Origin: Lumbricus rubellus
Taxonomy: Eukaryota > Annelida > Clitellata > Crassiclitellata > Lumbricidae
Assembly: GCA_945859605.1 (NCBI GenBank)
Contig: OX243817.1
Span: 31,558,862-31,622,861 of the forward strand
Direction of reading: 5' to 3'
DNA: 64,000 nt
In this document: piece by piece, positions 33,755 through 43,830 of the stretch
How the letters are laid out: each line of letters opens with the position of its first letter
Position numbering within the stretch: position 1 is the first letter of the stretch
The notes under the pieces: generated by a model
Databases searched by the model: none
The model's input: the letters and a program-made list of their open reading frames with translations, nothing else
What the model was told of the DNA's origin: nothing
Position numbers and translations under genes: made by a program

Positions 33755-34393
33755 ATCACAATTGAGTTCGCTTCAATGCCTCGCTTATTATGGAAAGTCG
33801 TAAGTAAGAACATTTTGTGTTGAGAAAGTTCAGTATATTTTTATTCGATAGGCGTCATAATGACCTATAATAGGCATCATATGGCTCCGGATTGACTCGC
33901 AGTATAAGCACAGTGTGGTATAAGCTTATATACCTTACTATGACATAAGACTTGGATTTAGTGTTAAACTACCGGTCTTTTGGCGCTATACAATTAAGTT
34001 CTTGAATTAGATTAGACTTCCGTACATACACATCAATCCACTTAGTAGTCTTTATATTTGAAGATTTCTAATTTTCATACATAGTCTATAGGCTTAGTAT
34101 CGACGCTACTGACATCTAAAGTTGATATTCTTCCTTCATTTGCATCTCTTTAGACTATTAGCCTAGTATACACAGGCCTATAGGCTACGTACCAAACACG
34201 GTGTCCACATTATGACACCACACTGTTCTGCGATCTAATCTAATCTATTCTTAGAAATTTATATATCTAATCTGATCTAGCCTATTATTGGAATTTATAT
34301 AGGCCTACCGGTATCTGTTATCAACGGAAAGAAACCTATTAGAGAATAATATGACATTAACTAGATAGTAGGCCTATAGCCTACAGGGTTGGG

Positions 34394-34482
34394 ATGATCG
34401 AGGCGGAGGATGTGGCTGGCGACAGTGTGGAGTGGCAAAGACTTGTCGACCAATGCCCCGCTCGGAACAGGAAGAACTAAGT
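34394..34482 (+). mobile_element. Short LINE ORF2 C-terminal remnant
   Basis: The frame MIEAEDVAGDSVEWQRLVDQ then CPARNRKN and stop matches the DRxEWRRLVxxCxAR end of non-LTR ORF2 proteins. Only the last 28 codons or so remain. Confidence 0.5.
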
Positions 34483-34484
34483 CT

Positions 34485-35006
34485 AAGGAAGTAGGCTAAC
34501 GAGGTATCAAGACCAGTATGATCGAGAACTGTAGAAAAAATAGGCCTAGTTAAGGGCGAGACAGTGATTTCTGTGGAGTTGGGGTGTGCAATGAAAACCT
34601 TACTGTAGGGTTCTAAGAAAGAACTAGGCTATAGGCCAGATCCTTTGCAATTCTCAGCCTGATCTAGACTTACTGAAATAAACAACTTGAGTTAAAGCAA
34701 GCTGAAAACGTATCCTGAGCATAGTGTCTAGCGAAACAGCGGTCTCTGCGTAGTGATGATAAAAATATTAATCACCAAGCTTCTGCAAGGTAGGCCTAGC
34801 TAAGCTAGCTAAACGGTAAGCAGTTTACTAATGCCATACTATTTGCAACTATGAATTTTATCAGAAAAATTGTTATTGCACTGTTCTTCGTCGAACGAAG
34901 AAAATTTCACAGTTGCGAGTAGGCCTATAGGCACAGGAGCCTATATAATTTATGCGTTTAGGCCTGCGTTCATCTTCGTCATAATAGTTATATCATATCG
35001 TAATAA
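34485..35006. other. Sequence downstream of channel gene 1
   Basis: AGGCCT-rich unique sequence. It should contain the 3' UTR of the channel gene ending at 35007. No other gene is seen. Confidence 0.4.
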
Positions 35007-36884
35007 TTACACTTCCTCAGCTGCTAAGCTGTCTGAATTCATTTCAACTTTCTCGGTATTTCCCTCTTTGACGTTTTTTCGCCCAGAGCACCCCATCAGC
35101 ATCAAAATTAAGAGTTCAATAACTTCAGCGATTGTCAACACCGACACTCCGATCCATACTCCAAGCTGTCCGCCAATGTCGGAGACCAACTGGGTCAGGG
35201 TTATTGCCGGTTCTTCCTTTGTTAAGAAGACGCTAGCATCTGACACGTACACGTTAATTTTGGAGAAATCCTTCAAAGCACGCTTAATGTCTACGGCTGT
35301 ATAATTCTCATAGAATTCCTTTTTTCCTTCAGAAGAAAACCTTTCCATATATCCTTGCTCATACATTATTTCATCCGCAACTGAGTCTCCCTCTATGCCC
35401 TGAGACGGCCACTGTGACAGACTGTAAGCTACGTCGTATAGAACCTCATCGCAAGGTGGATGACAACCACACTGAGAAAGTAATATTGCATTGGCCATCA
35501 CGCGATCCTTCACCTCATCCGCACATTTGATCTTCTCGAAAAGGCGTCGAAGTACGTTATCTTCACAATCCGGGACTTCGGAGCTATAGAATTTAAAACA
35601 CCGGTGGAATTCATTTGTTCCACTACACTTCTCGATTTTTTTGCAAGGATCTTCTTCATTAGAGTTCCGTTTACCTCCTAGATATTCTTCCGAAAAGCAA
35701 TAAACCTGCAGACTCGTTGAATTCCGTTTGCGCGTAGGCCTAGTCATCATCCGTATCGTGTCGTTCAAAGAAATAGCGTCATCGTCAGATAGAAGGTCGA
35801 GTTCTGTAGGTAACGTGTTTTCGTAGCAATCACATTCTTTGTAGATTTGTTTCTGAATGCATGCTTTTTCACAAGCTGTTTTCCTGTATGGACTGGCCAA
35901 CATCTTTTTCTCTTCATCTAGGAAAGGAAACATTTTGTTGCATTGTCCATAGGGCTGGCCAAGGCGTTCACGTTTCTTTGAAGACAGGCTGAGGGCGGCC
36001 ATCTGTCCAGGAGGAATGTCATATCCTTCCGTCAATGGAAACGGTTTAGTTCCTGGGGGATGGATCACGACACGGACTCCTGCAGCTCCAGATAGCGCGC
36101 TGTCTTTGGCATAGACTCCTGGCATTCCGGCAAAGTCCGGGTTATTCACTTCCTTTAGCATTCTCGTACCAGCCAAAAGCATCACAGTAAATCCGTTTTC
36201 AATTCCTTCAAACAACGGCGTTTTATCATCGACCGTGGTTGATGTGTCATTCGGAGCAGTGAACGTATAACAGTTGAAAAAGTAAGGATCGAAAATCTTC
36301 TTAAATTTGCAGGGTTTATTTCTGTATGTGCACTTGACGATGAACTCATTCTCCTGATATCCACTGGTCGATAACATCTCAGTGGGTATATTAGCTGCCA
36401 AAGTGGTACGCGAAAACATTTTATCATAGTAAAGCTTCCAATCCGTTTCGCTGAGTGATGAGCTCTCGTTTATTATACTATAGTATTTATACATGGCTCT
36501 GATGAAAGTGTCATTGAGATACACATTGATCTTATCTCTATTGCTTCCGTTCGTTGCTGTATCATCGTCATTCTGACCATCATTAAGTGATTTTAGTCCT
36601 TTGCTCAATCTGTACACCGTATAGAAGTCAAAGCTGCCCAGGTTGCAGAGTGTGATTGCTGGAAATTGAACTCCGCCGAGCACTATGTCTGTCGTCAACG
36701 TCTTTGGATACTGGAAGTAGCTGCGCATTACCAGGGATATTTCAACCGCAAAGAATACCCATGCCACTGTGAAGACAATGATCCAAGCCATACGTTGGGG
36801 CATTGTCTTTGCAGATGCGATCCGAGAAATGCCTGATAGCGTCGTGTAGCTGGTGAAATCCTTTGCTTTTGTCCGGACATCCAT
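35007..36884 (-). CDS. Amiloride-sensitive/acid-sensing-type sodium channel (ENaC/DEG family), paralogue 1
   Basis: 625 residues from the ATG at 36884 (MDVRTKAKDF); an upstream in-frame GTG is not a start. Membrane span 1 (about 32-56) is followed by the family signature FPAITLCNLG. The large Cys-rich extracellular domain includes HPPGTKPFPLTEGYDIPPG, CGCHPPCDEVLYD and YSLSQWPSQG (the CxCxPPC...WPS signature of ASIC/FaNaC channels). The pre-M2 segment SDIGGQLGVWIGVS carries the GxS selectivity filter (GVS) and leads into span 2. Such proteins form trimeric Na+ channels in the plasma membrane; the ligand cannot be predicted. Oddity: the N-terminal HG gating motif reads SG (YTTLSGIS) where the three paralogues have HG. 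One coding exon. Confidence 0.94.
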   Translation of the reverse strand: MDVRTKAKDFTSYTTLSGISRIASAKTMPQRMAWIIVFTVAWVFFAVEISLVMRSYFQYPKTLTTDIVLGGVQFPAITLCNLGSFDFYTVYRLSKGLKSLNDGQNDDDTATNGSNRDKINVYLNDTFIRAMYKYYSIINESSSLSETDWKLYYDKMFSRTTLAANIPTEMLSTSGYQENEFIVKCTYRNKPCKFKKIFDPYFFNCYTFTAPNDTSTTVDDKTPLFEGIENGFTVMLLAGTRMLKEVNNPDFAGMPGVYAKDSALSGAAGVRVVIHPPGTKPFPLTEGYDIPPGQMAALSLSSKKRERLGQPYGQCNKMFPFLDEEKKMLASPYRKTACEKACIQKQIYKECDCYENTLPTELDLLSDDDAISLNDTIRMMTRPTRKRNSTSLQVYCFSEEYLGGKRNSNEEDPCKKIEKCSGTNEFHRCFKFYSSEVPDCEDNVLRRLFEKIKCADEVKDRVMANAILLSQCGCHPPCDEVLYDVAYSLSQWPSQGIEGDSVADEIMYEQGYMERFSSEGKKEFYENYTAVDIKRALKDFSKINVYVSDASVFLTKEEPAITLTQLVSDIGGQLGVWIGVSVLTIAEVIELLILMLMGCSGRKNVKEGNTEKVEMNSDSLAAEEV

Positions 36885-36908
36885 GGCTTGCAACACACAG
36901 TTCTTTCC

Positions 36909-36915
36909 ACTAAGG
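36909..36915 (-). promoter_or_regulatory. Candidate 3' splice site upstream of channel gene 1
   Basis: On the minus strand AACCTCCTTAG|TGG, with the exon starting at 36909, 26 nt before the ATG. An equivalent pyrimidine-TTAG lies at the same spacing in all four paralogues, which argues for a spliced 5' leader rather than chance. Confidence 0.6.
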
Positions 36916-37435
36916 AGGTTGAAAGTCGAGGCTACTTTGCTGTCTGGTTAGTCTACGTAGATATCGCCTCTTCAATGATAAACTACTGGAGGTCTTCTCA
37001 TTCGGTGTAAGAGTCGAGGTGGTCTACACAGCTCCTGTTCAACGCTAAATGCAATAAACACGACATCTATTTAATACTAATATTGTTTCTTTGGTTCCCA
37101 TAGTGCTTATGCAGTATTAATTGAACGTCTTGTAGCCTATATAAAAAACAAAGAGTGGCTTCAATTGAGATGCTAACCGAAAGTTGGCAGAGATAATAAG
37201 AGAGGGAGAAGAAAAGAAATTAGAGTATTATGAGACACTAGATCCATGCAAATGGAGTTTTGGGAGCACTCATATCACATATCATCTCATACTAGAGGAA
37301 GCCCTTCGACATCGACAGAGGTCCCATGCAGACGATTTATCACTGCACAATAGGTATATGACTATTTTTAAAACCCTTTCCCCATGTCATTTGTTGTGGA
37401 GTTTTTATGCAAAGATCAAGAAAACACCAGTGGCA

Positions 37436-39532
37436 AGTGTCAACTCTTAAAAAATGTCACCCACCAAATAGAAAAACAATTTACATTGTATAATGTATAT
37501 AAACACTGGCACAGCTGTGCCGCACATCGGAAAATAGTATTAAACGTTTTAAAGTACAGATTTTTTAGTGTTCGTTTGACAAAAGAAATTTAATACTCAG
37601 TTTGTCAATGCTTTTACACAGTGGAAGTAAGTCCTGCATAACTTTAATTGCTCTTTCAGCACATATATTTGACCGTTGTGTTGGAATCGGTGTTGGCTCC
37701 ACAGACCAAAAGTTCCTCAAGGACTTTAATGCCTTTGAATGATTTTGACACACTTCTGCTAGATTATCAAAGTTGTCAGGATTATAGTACTGGCCAGAAA
37801 ACCAGATGTCACTCCAAGTACCACAAATAAAGTCACATGCTGACTGACCTTCAGGTGACTGCTGGAATTGCGGAATTAAAATGTAAGCTAGCAAGGCAAA
37901 AATTGCTCTGCTATTCCATCTTGCATTGCTTATATTTGGCAGTGTTTTGAATTCGACCATAGGAAAGCTTCCTGTACTCTTAAAATCCTTGTAACAAGCA
38001 ATCAAATGGTGAAGGAAAGCCATGTCATCTCGCCAGTCAATTTGTTCTACTTTCTTCAGAGCATTTCCAGAATTGTCAAACGATGCTTTCAATTGCTCGT
38101 ACTCTTCTGTTACTTTCGTAATGAACCAATAACTGAGGTTTGGTGAGGTGGTTGCTCCATCAAAACAATCATCCATAACATGTTTCAGTATTGTGTCGAG
38201 AACATGATGTTGGCATCCAATATAAAGAGGTTTCTGTAATCCAAGCCGAACAAAATGATTCTGTAGCCGTGTGACTGCACCAATAGATTTTCCTGTATTT
38301 GCAGAGGTTGTATCAGAAATAATTATCTTAATTGCAGGCCATAGCTCATACTCATCAAGCACAGTCTTTATTCCATTAAATATAGTCTCACCTTTTCCAT
38401 TGATTAGTTCAAGAACCGATAGTTTAACTTCTCTATTTTCATTTTTCAGAACTACAACTTGATACTCTCTCTTCTTTATGCGCTTCCCATCAAAGTGCAA
38501 GCTCCAATTCTCGTTCCTTAAAGTTTCCTTATAGTGTTGCTTTAATTGTTCTCCTGCTTTCATTGTCGCTTTGTAAACACCACTTTGACTTGGAGTTGGA
38601 AGAGAAATTCCACTCTTTGCAAGAGTTTTGCAGACTGTGTGCGCCTTTCTTGTACTAAGTTTTGCTGATGTCACTAACTTTACTGCTGAGTCAGTTCTTT
38701 GTCTTTTAGATGTTGTTGGAGCATCCAAATCTTCATAGGCACTGCTGGAATCCTGTTTTTCTTCTTCAGTACCACAACTTTCTTCTTCTTCTTCACTGCT
38801 TAATTCAACATTGGTGTCTTGACTAACTTTTAACTTAATCAACTGTAGCTTTCTAGGGTGAAGTCCTTTTGTATCTGTCTTTAAGGTACAATAACCAACT
38901 TTTCCTTTAGTCGACGTCTGAAGGTCATAGAATTCTCTGTCTTCTCGGCAAAACCATTCTCCATTCTCATCTGTCACATTGAACAAACTGGTAAAGACTT
39001 GATTACCAGGTCTTCGACAATGTTTTTCGTATTTCTTAATTACATTTTCGATTTTTCTTTCAACTGAAGATTTGCCTTGCTGGATTGGAAAGTTAAGCTT
39101 TCTCCATAAGTTTTTGACCTCTTCAGCAATTATCAGAACTCTTTCTTTTTTGCCTTTCAGTGTTGAAGCCAAAGTCTTGAATCTATTCAAGATATGCAGT
39201 TCCATAGGCATTTTTGACATCGTGTCAAGACTGCTAACAGTGTTATGTTTCCTTGAATTCTTAGCTTTTTGAAACTGTACCAAATTTGAAGACCAAACTT
39301 TCTTGTTTCTTTCTGTAGCAGAAGGTGCCTTTTTAGACATCTTGAAAGTGTCTGTAAAGTTCAGTTGATTCTTTTATTCTAACTGCAATTGCAAGAAATC
39401 TGGTGTAAGACCTTTAAATAGTTTTCAACTTCCAATCTATATACAATTATACATCAAGAAAAGATTCAAGAAGCAAGATAGCAATAAAACAATTTTTTGG
39501 CGGGTGGGTGACATTTTTTAAGAGTTGACACT
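37436..39532 (-). mobile_element. Complete DNA transposon with 30-bp perfect inverted repeats, superfamily unassigned
   Basis: The ends AGTGTCAACTCTTAAAAAAT... (37436-37465) and the reverse complement (39503-39532) match over 30 bp. Outside them AGTGG(C/T)(A/T) also matches, so the true ends may lie a few bases further out. I did not find a clear target duplication. The element holds a single long gene (37565-39340). It lies 0.5 kb upstream of channel gene 1 and may separate it from distal control sequence. Confidence 0.88.
37565..39340 (-). CDS. Putative transposase, RNase H-like, intact 591 residues
   Basis: ATG at 39340, stop at 37565-37567. Residues 1-170 are Lys-rich and include a Cys/His patch (KHCRRPGNQ, GEWFCRED). 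Residues about 180-240 are acidic and Ser-rich (SSEEEEESCGTEEEKQDSS), a linker with a possible nuclear signal (SKRQRTD). The second half has HFDGKRIKKREYQVVVL, IKIIISDTTSANTGKSIG and GCQHHVLDTILKHVMDD. The Asp of ISDTTSAN and the CxHHxLD motif resemble the DxxxN...CxxHxL pattern of hAT-type RNase H domains, but no BED finger or hAT dimerisation block is visible. I infer a cut-and-paste transposase from this and from the flanking inverted repeats; its superfamily is unknown to me. Confidence 0.75.
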   Translation of the reverse strand: MSKKAPSATERNKKVWSSNLVQFQKAKNSRKHNTVSSLDTMSKMPMELHILNRFKTLASTLKGKKERVLIIAEEVKNLWRKLNFPIQQGKSSVERKIENVIKKYEKHCRRPGNQVFTSLFNVTDENGEWFCREDREFYDLQTSTKGKVGYCTLKTDTKGLHPRKLQLIKLKVSQDTNVELSSEEEEESCGTEEEKQDSSSAYEDLDAPTTSKRQRTDSAVKLVTSAKLSTRKAHTVCKTLAKSGISLPTPSQSGVYKATMKAGEQLKQHYKETLRNENWSLHFDGKRIKKREYQVVVLKNENREVKLSVLELINGKGETIFNGIKTVLDEYELWPAIKIIISDTTSANTGKSIGAVTRLQNHFVRLGLQKPLYIGCQHHVLDTILKHVMDDCFDGATTSPNLSYWFITKVTEEYEQLKASFDNSGNALKKVEQIDWRDDMAFLHHLIACYKDFKSTGSFPMVEFKTLPNISNARWNSRAIFALLAYILIPQFQQSPEGQSACDFICGTWSDIWFSGQYYNPDNFDNLAEVCQNHSKALKSLRNFWSVEPTPIPTQRSNICAERAIKVMQDLLPLCKSIDKLSIKFLLSNEH

Positions 39533-39844
39533 AACCACTATTCTTTTTCTTTTAGAAAAGCAAAAGCTCCACTCATGATACTATGGGGAATTTGAAATTC
39601 TGGGAAATTTTTTTTGTCATATCCCTACTGCACAAGCACTGTGAGACCCAGCCTAGCATCGTGGCAATGGTTAGGAACAGCATTTAAATTATTGAACCGC
39701 TTATAATTGTATAAAAATTACGGGAAGAAATACAAGTAGATATCTTCTAATAGGAAAAGCATCTAATTAATTATTATACCATCGGTATCGGATAGTTGCT
39801 AACATAATCTAGCGCAATAACCGAAGAGTAGTGGCACCGTGGCA

Positions 39845-40027
39845 CGATAGGTTAATTGGCTCAAAACTGCGCTATTTTGAACACATCATAAGACAGATGC
39901 ACGCTAACATCGAAAGCAGTCTGATGACGGGTCTCGTGGAAGGGGTTCGAGGACTAGGACTACCGAGGATTGGGTGAAATGGACTGGACTCGTGGGCTGT
40001 GGGCACACACCCATTGAAAGGGCTCTA
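39845..40027 (+). mobile_element. RTE-like LINE C-terminal fragment, left of the MITE
   Basis: GSKLRYFEHIIRQMHANIES then LMTGLVEGVRGLGLPRIG matches the FGHIMR...LEGxRxRGRPR end of RTE-like ORFs. It continues beyond the MITE insertion as THPLKATSDSYGHVRVQQMF (40705-40780). Confidence 0.65.
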
Positions 40028-40702
40028 GGACCATTGCTCATAGGCTGATTGCTCATAGGCTGATTGCTCATATGGCTCATTGCTCATAGGGTCTATTGCT
40101 CATAGGCTCATCGGTCATATGCCTAAAATCAATGAACTTTGGCCTATGTTTAAAACAAATGAACCATTGGCGATATGGGTGACCGTCTTCACGCCTTAGT
40201 TTGTGCTTATCAATTAAGTAGCCAACTATGTGGAAGTGGACATGTAAGACAATGAACAAACCTGTTGTTTGACATGTGAAGTAGTGAACAATCTTTTTGT
40301 TAAAAAGTGTAAGGTTTTTTTTTATAATTGAACAATTTAATTCACCTCTAGTGGTTATAATATAGTTATCAAGCGTTTACTTGAACAGTTCAACTTTTTT
40401 CTCAAATGTGAACAATTACATGACCTAGTAAATGTTTATAAAATTATTTTCAATCAGTGTTTTCTTTTCTGTACCTTCATTCGACTAATTTAACTTGTAG
40501 CCTATTTTATTATGACCAATACACCCTATGACCAATGAGCCATAATTATGAGCAAAAAGACCTATGAGCAAAAGACCCTATGAGCAATGAGCCATATGAG
40601 CAAAAAGACCTATGAGCAATAGACCCTATGAGCAATGAGCCATATGAGCAATAAGCCTATGAGCAATCAGCCTATGAGCAATCAGCCTATGAGCAATGGT
40701 CC
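40028..40702. mobile_element. Large fold-back MITE with iterated ATTGCTCATAGG termini
   Basis: The left end GGACCATTGCTCATAGG (40028) and right end CCTATGAGCAATGGTCC (40702) begin inverted arms of about 85 bp. Each arm is built from repeats of (C)ATTGCTCATAGGCTG. The element interrupts a LINE remnant, and ACACCCATTGAAAG occurs on both sides (40007-40020 and 40705-40718). The interior is non-coding and AT-rich. Confidence 0.8.
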
Positions 40703-40880
40703 GTACACCCATTGAAAGCGACGTCGGACAGTTATGGTCATGTCAGGGTACAGCAAATGTTCGCGGACGCTTAAAGGACTCTGAAATAGGTTACCTGTCT
40801 AACTAGAAGAAGAGAAAAACGCAACTCCTAAAACGAAAGGTCCTTAGATAACCACTGGCAATGGGCATTGAGAGCACAAA

Positions 40881-41062
40881 TATAGCGACTGCATTTTCTT
40901 AGTCTCGTGGCCAGTCCTCTCTCTCTCATGAGAGCATATGTAAATATAGCGACTGCATTTTCTTAGTCTTGTGGCCAGTCCTCTCTCTCTCATGAGAGCA
41001 TATGTAAATATAGCGACTGCATTTTCTTAGTCTTGTGGCCAGTCCTCTCTCTCTCACTGTCT
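40881..41062. repeat. 64-bp tandem repeat, about 2.8 copies
   Basis: Copies start TATAGCGACTGCATTTTCTT at 40881, 40945 and 41009, and are nearly identical (TCTCG/TCTTG difference). Each includes CTCTCTCTCATGAGAG, a small palindrome. Confidence 0.9.
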
Positions 41063-41129
41063 CATTATCCCATTGATATTGCACGGCTTTTGCACATGTA
41101 CATGTAGTAGGCTACCGGGTAGCTGAGAC

Positions 41130-42240
41130 CGTTAGAGGATGCATGTGAGGCAGAAATCTCAAGCCAAATTTCCTATCTAGTGAGATTGGAACCCCAATCT
41201 CTTGGCTGACCGTCCAGTTCCCCAACCATTGCTCAATACTAGAGTCAATAGAGCAACCCAGTACTGAAGCGTCCTGTGAAAAAAAGCCAGATGACGCCCA
41301 GCATGGTTACAAAAATCCGTTTCCTGTTGCTCACAATAATTTGTGTTCATTTAGATCACTTACTTTGATTCGTTAGAATGTGTTCAGTGTTTAATTCGTA
41401 GGCAACTAACACGCAATTATTAGAACTCCACGCATTACGTAGCCTACACCGTTTAAAAATGTTCGACTGCACGATATCCGCATACACATCATTTTATTAT
41501 GGCAACGTCTGCGCCCTAAACCAAAAGAGATCTGGATTACGTCTTGGTGTCGTCTTCTGCACAGGACGGATACACTGTGGGCTGAAACAATGACAAGCAC
41601 ACATCTTCAACGATCGTATATGTAGACCTATGCTCGGAAGTGGCTGAGCGCCAAAGAAGGCTAAGCCTGTTAACTGCTAGGATGGGATTCATCCGCTGGC
41701 TGCACAAAAATGACGCTGCAGTTGTAAAAAAGTTATTTTGCACATAATTATCAAATGGATATCTATTAGGGCCTATCTATTTTTGGCGTTGTTGTAGTCT
41801 TTGTAAAAAAAAATGGAATCAACATAGGCCTAATGGCCAATAAGCAGAGCGTCTATTTCACAGTAATAGCAAAACATCCGTCGAATTTCAGCTATCCATC
41901 GATCCATCCATGCATCCAATTGCAGATTTTTTCTTTATTCGATTTCCAGCCTCCGCACGTCTTGAGCCTACAGGATTTGACTCTGTGAATTGCAGTATAG
42001 CCGCAATGACGAGTGATATTGAACGGCTGGGTAGCATTGACTTCTCTACGGTATACTGTGAATTCATGAGACAATGTTACCATACCTACACCCTCGTCCA
42101 CAGAGGACTTGGTCTGGAAGATCTTTGAAACAAAAATGAATGTTGGTGGTGAGAGTGGCATTGACGTCATCTTCAGCATTGCAGCTGTCATGAGCAGAAC
42201 TGGCGTGCTCGCCAATAATTTGTGGCATGATGATTGATGA
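41130..42240. repeat. Diverged noncoding block shared with 53.5-54.2 and 58.5-59.8 kb
   Basis: GATCACTTACTTTGATTCGT at 41356 corresponds to GACCACTTACTTTGATTTGT at 53683. The TATGCxCGGxAGxGGCTGAG string and GGATTCATCCGCTGGCTGCA-type string near 41630-41705 correspond to strings near 53950-54025 and 59440-59515. Each copy lies upstream of a channel gene, as expected if the genes were duplicated with flanking DNA. Confidence 0.55.
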
Positions 42241-42329
42241 ATGGCACTGAAGACTTGGCGATATATTCTAAAAATTTAGGCTGGATATTTCAGTTCGAAG
42301 GTTTATCTGTTTAGAATCTGAGGCGCCTC

Positions 42330-42482
42330 CATGGGCGGAGTTTGGTTTCCGTTCTTGGAGGGGCTAATGCCTTCTTAGGGGGGCTAAGCCCGGAAAAAGA
42401 TATAATTTTCACGGTAAAAAACTCAATCTGGGCCTTCTTGGGGGGGGGCTTAGCCCCCAGCCCCTGATAAACTCCGCCCATG
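42330..42482. mobile_element. hAT-like MITE, CATGGGCGGAGTTT family, copy 2
   Basis: Same termini and near-identical interior as 11164-11322. The 8-bp duplication GGCGCCTC lies at 42322-42329 and 42483-42490. The two copies have different target duplications, so each is an independent insertion. Confidence 0.92.
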
Positions 42483-42799
42483 GGCGCCTCTGTAGCCCCC
42501 GTAGCTGCACCGGTCAAAGTCAACGTGGTTTATCAGTCGGATGGCTTTAGACGGACGCAGCGCCCGACTCGCGGCCCGAGCAGATGGAAGAGCTCATTGG
42601 GTTATCAATGTACTGGGTAAGTTTCGATACCACAGTGGGAATATTATTGTAAGTTTGCCGCGTATACTAGTCAGTCAGTGCTCAACGATAATGTCTTATT
42701 TTTTTATGATGTTAATAGCTGAGAAGGTCTGTTCATCGAAAGGGTTTAGATCTAATCTATGCATCTCCAGAGGAAGTTCCCATGAGAGATGTCTTTTCT

Positions 42800-42980
42800 T
42801 CCCTCCACCTCCCGCAGAAAAATTTGACAAAATGATGGTGGTTTATTATAGGCCTAGTTGCTGTTTGAATTATTGTATTAGACCTGCATAGCCATGATTA
42901 ATTGATTATACACCGTGATATTATTTACTATTATATGACTAGGCCTACAATGATACTATTAAATTCCATTATAATAATAG
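42800..42980 (+). repeat. Fragment related to the 46.6-kb transposon
   Basis: CCTCCCGCAGAAAAATTTGA then CAAAATGATGG and TGATATTATTTACTATTATA match, in order, two places inside 46582-47576 (near 46650 and 46890). Confidence 0.6.
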
Positions 42981-43311
42981 ATAGGCCCTACTATCATTTT
43001 ATAGGGTGGCTCGATAGGTCGAGAACGTTTTTGAATGCAGACAAATATATGTTATAAAGTATAAACAATATATTGTGGAAAGTTGTACACTGTCAGATAG
43101 GTTGTTCAAATGAGAATGTTTCGCAAAAAATTAGATCACTAGCTCACTTATTCAAATTTTAGGGCCAATATCCGTGATGTCATGAAATTCGTGCCAAGCA
43201 AACGTCCAGTTAGGCCGAAAACAATATTGTACGACCATCATTGTTAATCCACACGTAATTAATTAATTAATTAATCAATACAAATTTTCTTTTAGTATAT
43301 AATAATCAATC

Positions 43312-43475
43312 AATCAAAATTTATATAGCGCCCCTTCAAGGTAGCTACTCAGAGGCGCTCCCGGCCAAAATCAAGCGAAAAAAGAGTCTTCAACAGTGTG
43401 AAATTGAGAACTGCTTGGGAGGTGTCGCATAGTCAAAGGAAGTCCATTCCAGGTTGTTGGACCAACCACAGAGAT
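43312..43475 (-). mobile_element. L2-type LINE 3' end
   Basis: On the minus strand: VGPTTWNGLPLTMRHLPSS, then GGGAGCGCCTCTGAGTAG...AGGGGCGCTATATAAATTTT. The tail is well conserved while the ORF has stops. Confidence 0.75.
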
Positions 43476-43479
43476 ATAA

Positions 43480-43830
43480 TAGTGTTTCCTTTATTCTTCA
43501 TTACAGCCTCAAGTCGAGTAGGCATAGAGCCAATTTGATTTTTCAGAGTTGTCAGAGGCAGAGAAGGCTCTGGTCAGAGGTATCGATGTCCATGCCTTAC
43601 GAAGTCAACGTTTTGTTCAATGTCTGGGGTTCGGGATTAACATAAAAAGTTGCCGCCATAATACTCCAAACATGTTCTATTGGTGACAAAAATAATTCGG
43701 TGAATTAGGCGGCCAGTCCCCCAGTGAGATGTATCCATTGATATTTTTGTTCAACCATTCGACTGAGGCTTTTGATGTGTGTGCACGTACTCCGTCTTGT
43801 TGAAATACGGTAATAATCTTTTAATTAGTG
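43480..43830 (-). pseudogene. Tc1/mariner-like transposase remnant
   Basis: On the minus strand: VFQQDGVRAHTSKASVEWLN then GDWPPNSPNYF, with stops and a frameshift. The pattern QQDGxxAH...WPPNSPD is the second half of a Tc1/mariner catalytic domain. It lies beside the L2 tail; neither is intact. Confidence 0.7.

Noticed and set aside
36885..36896. Start of channel gene 1 at an upstream in-frame codon
   Set aside because: The codon is GTG; the ATG at 36884 aligns with the starts of the paralogues.
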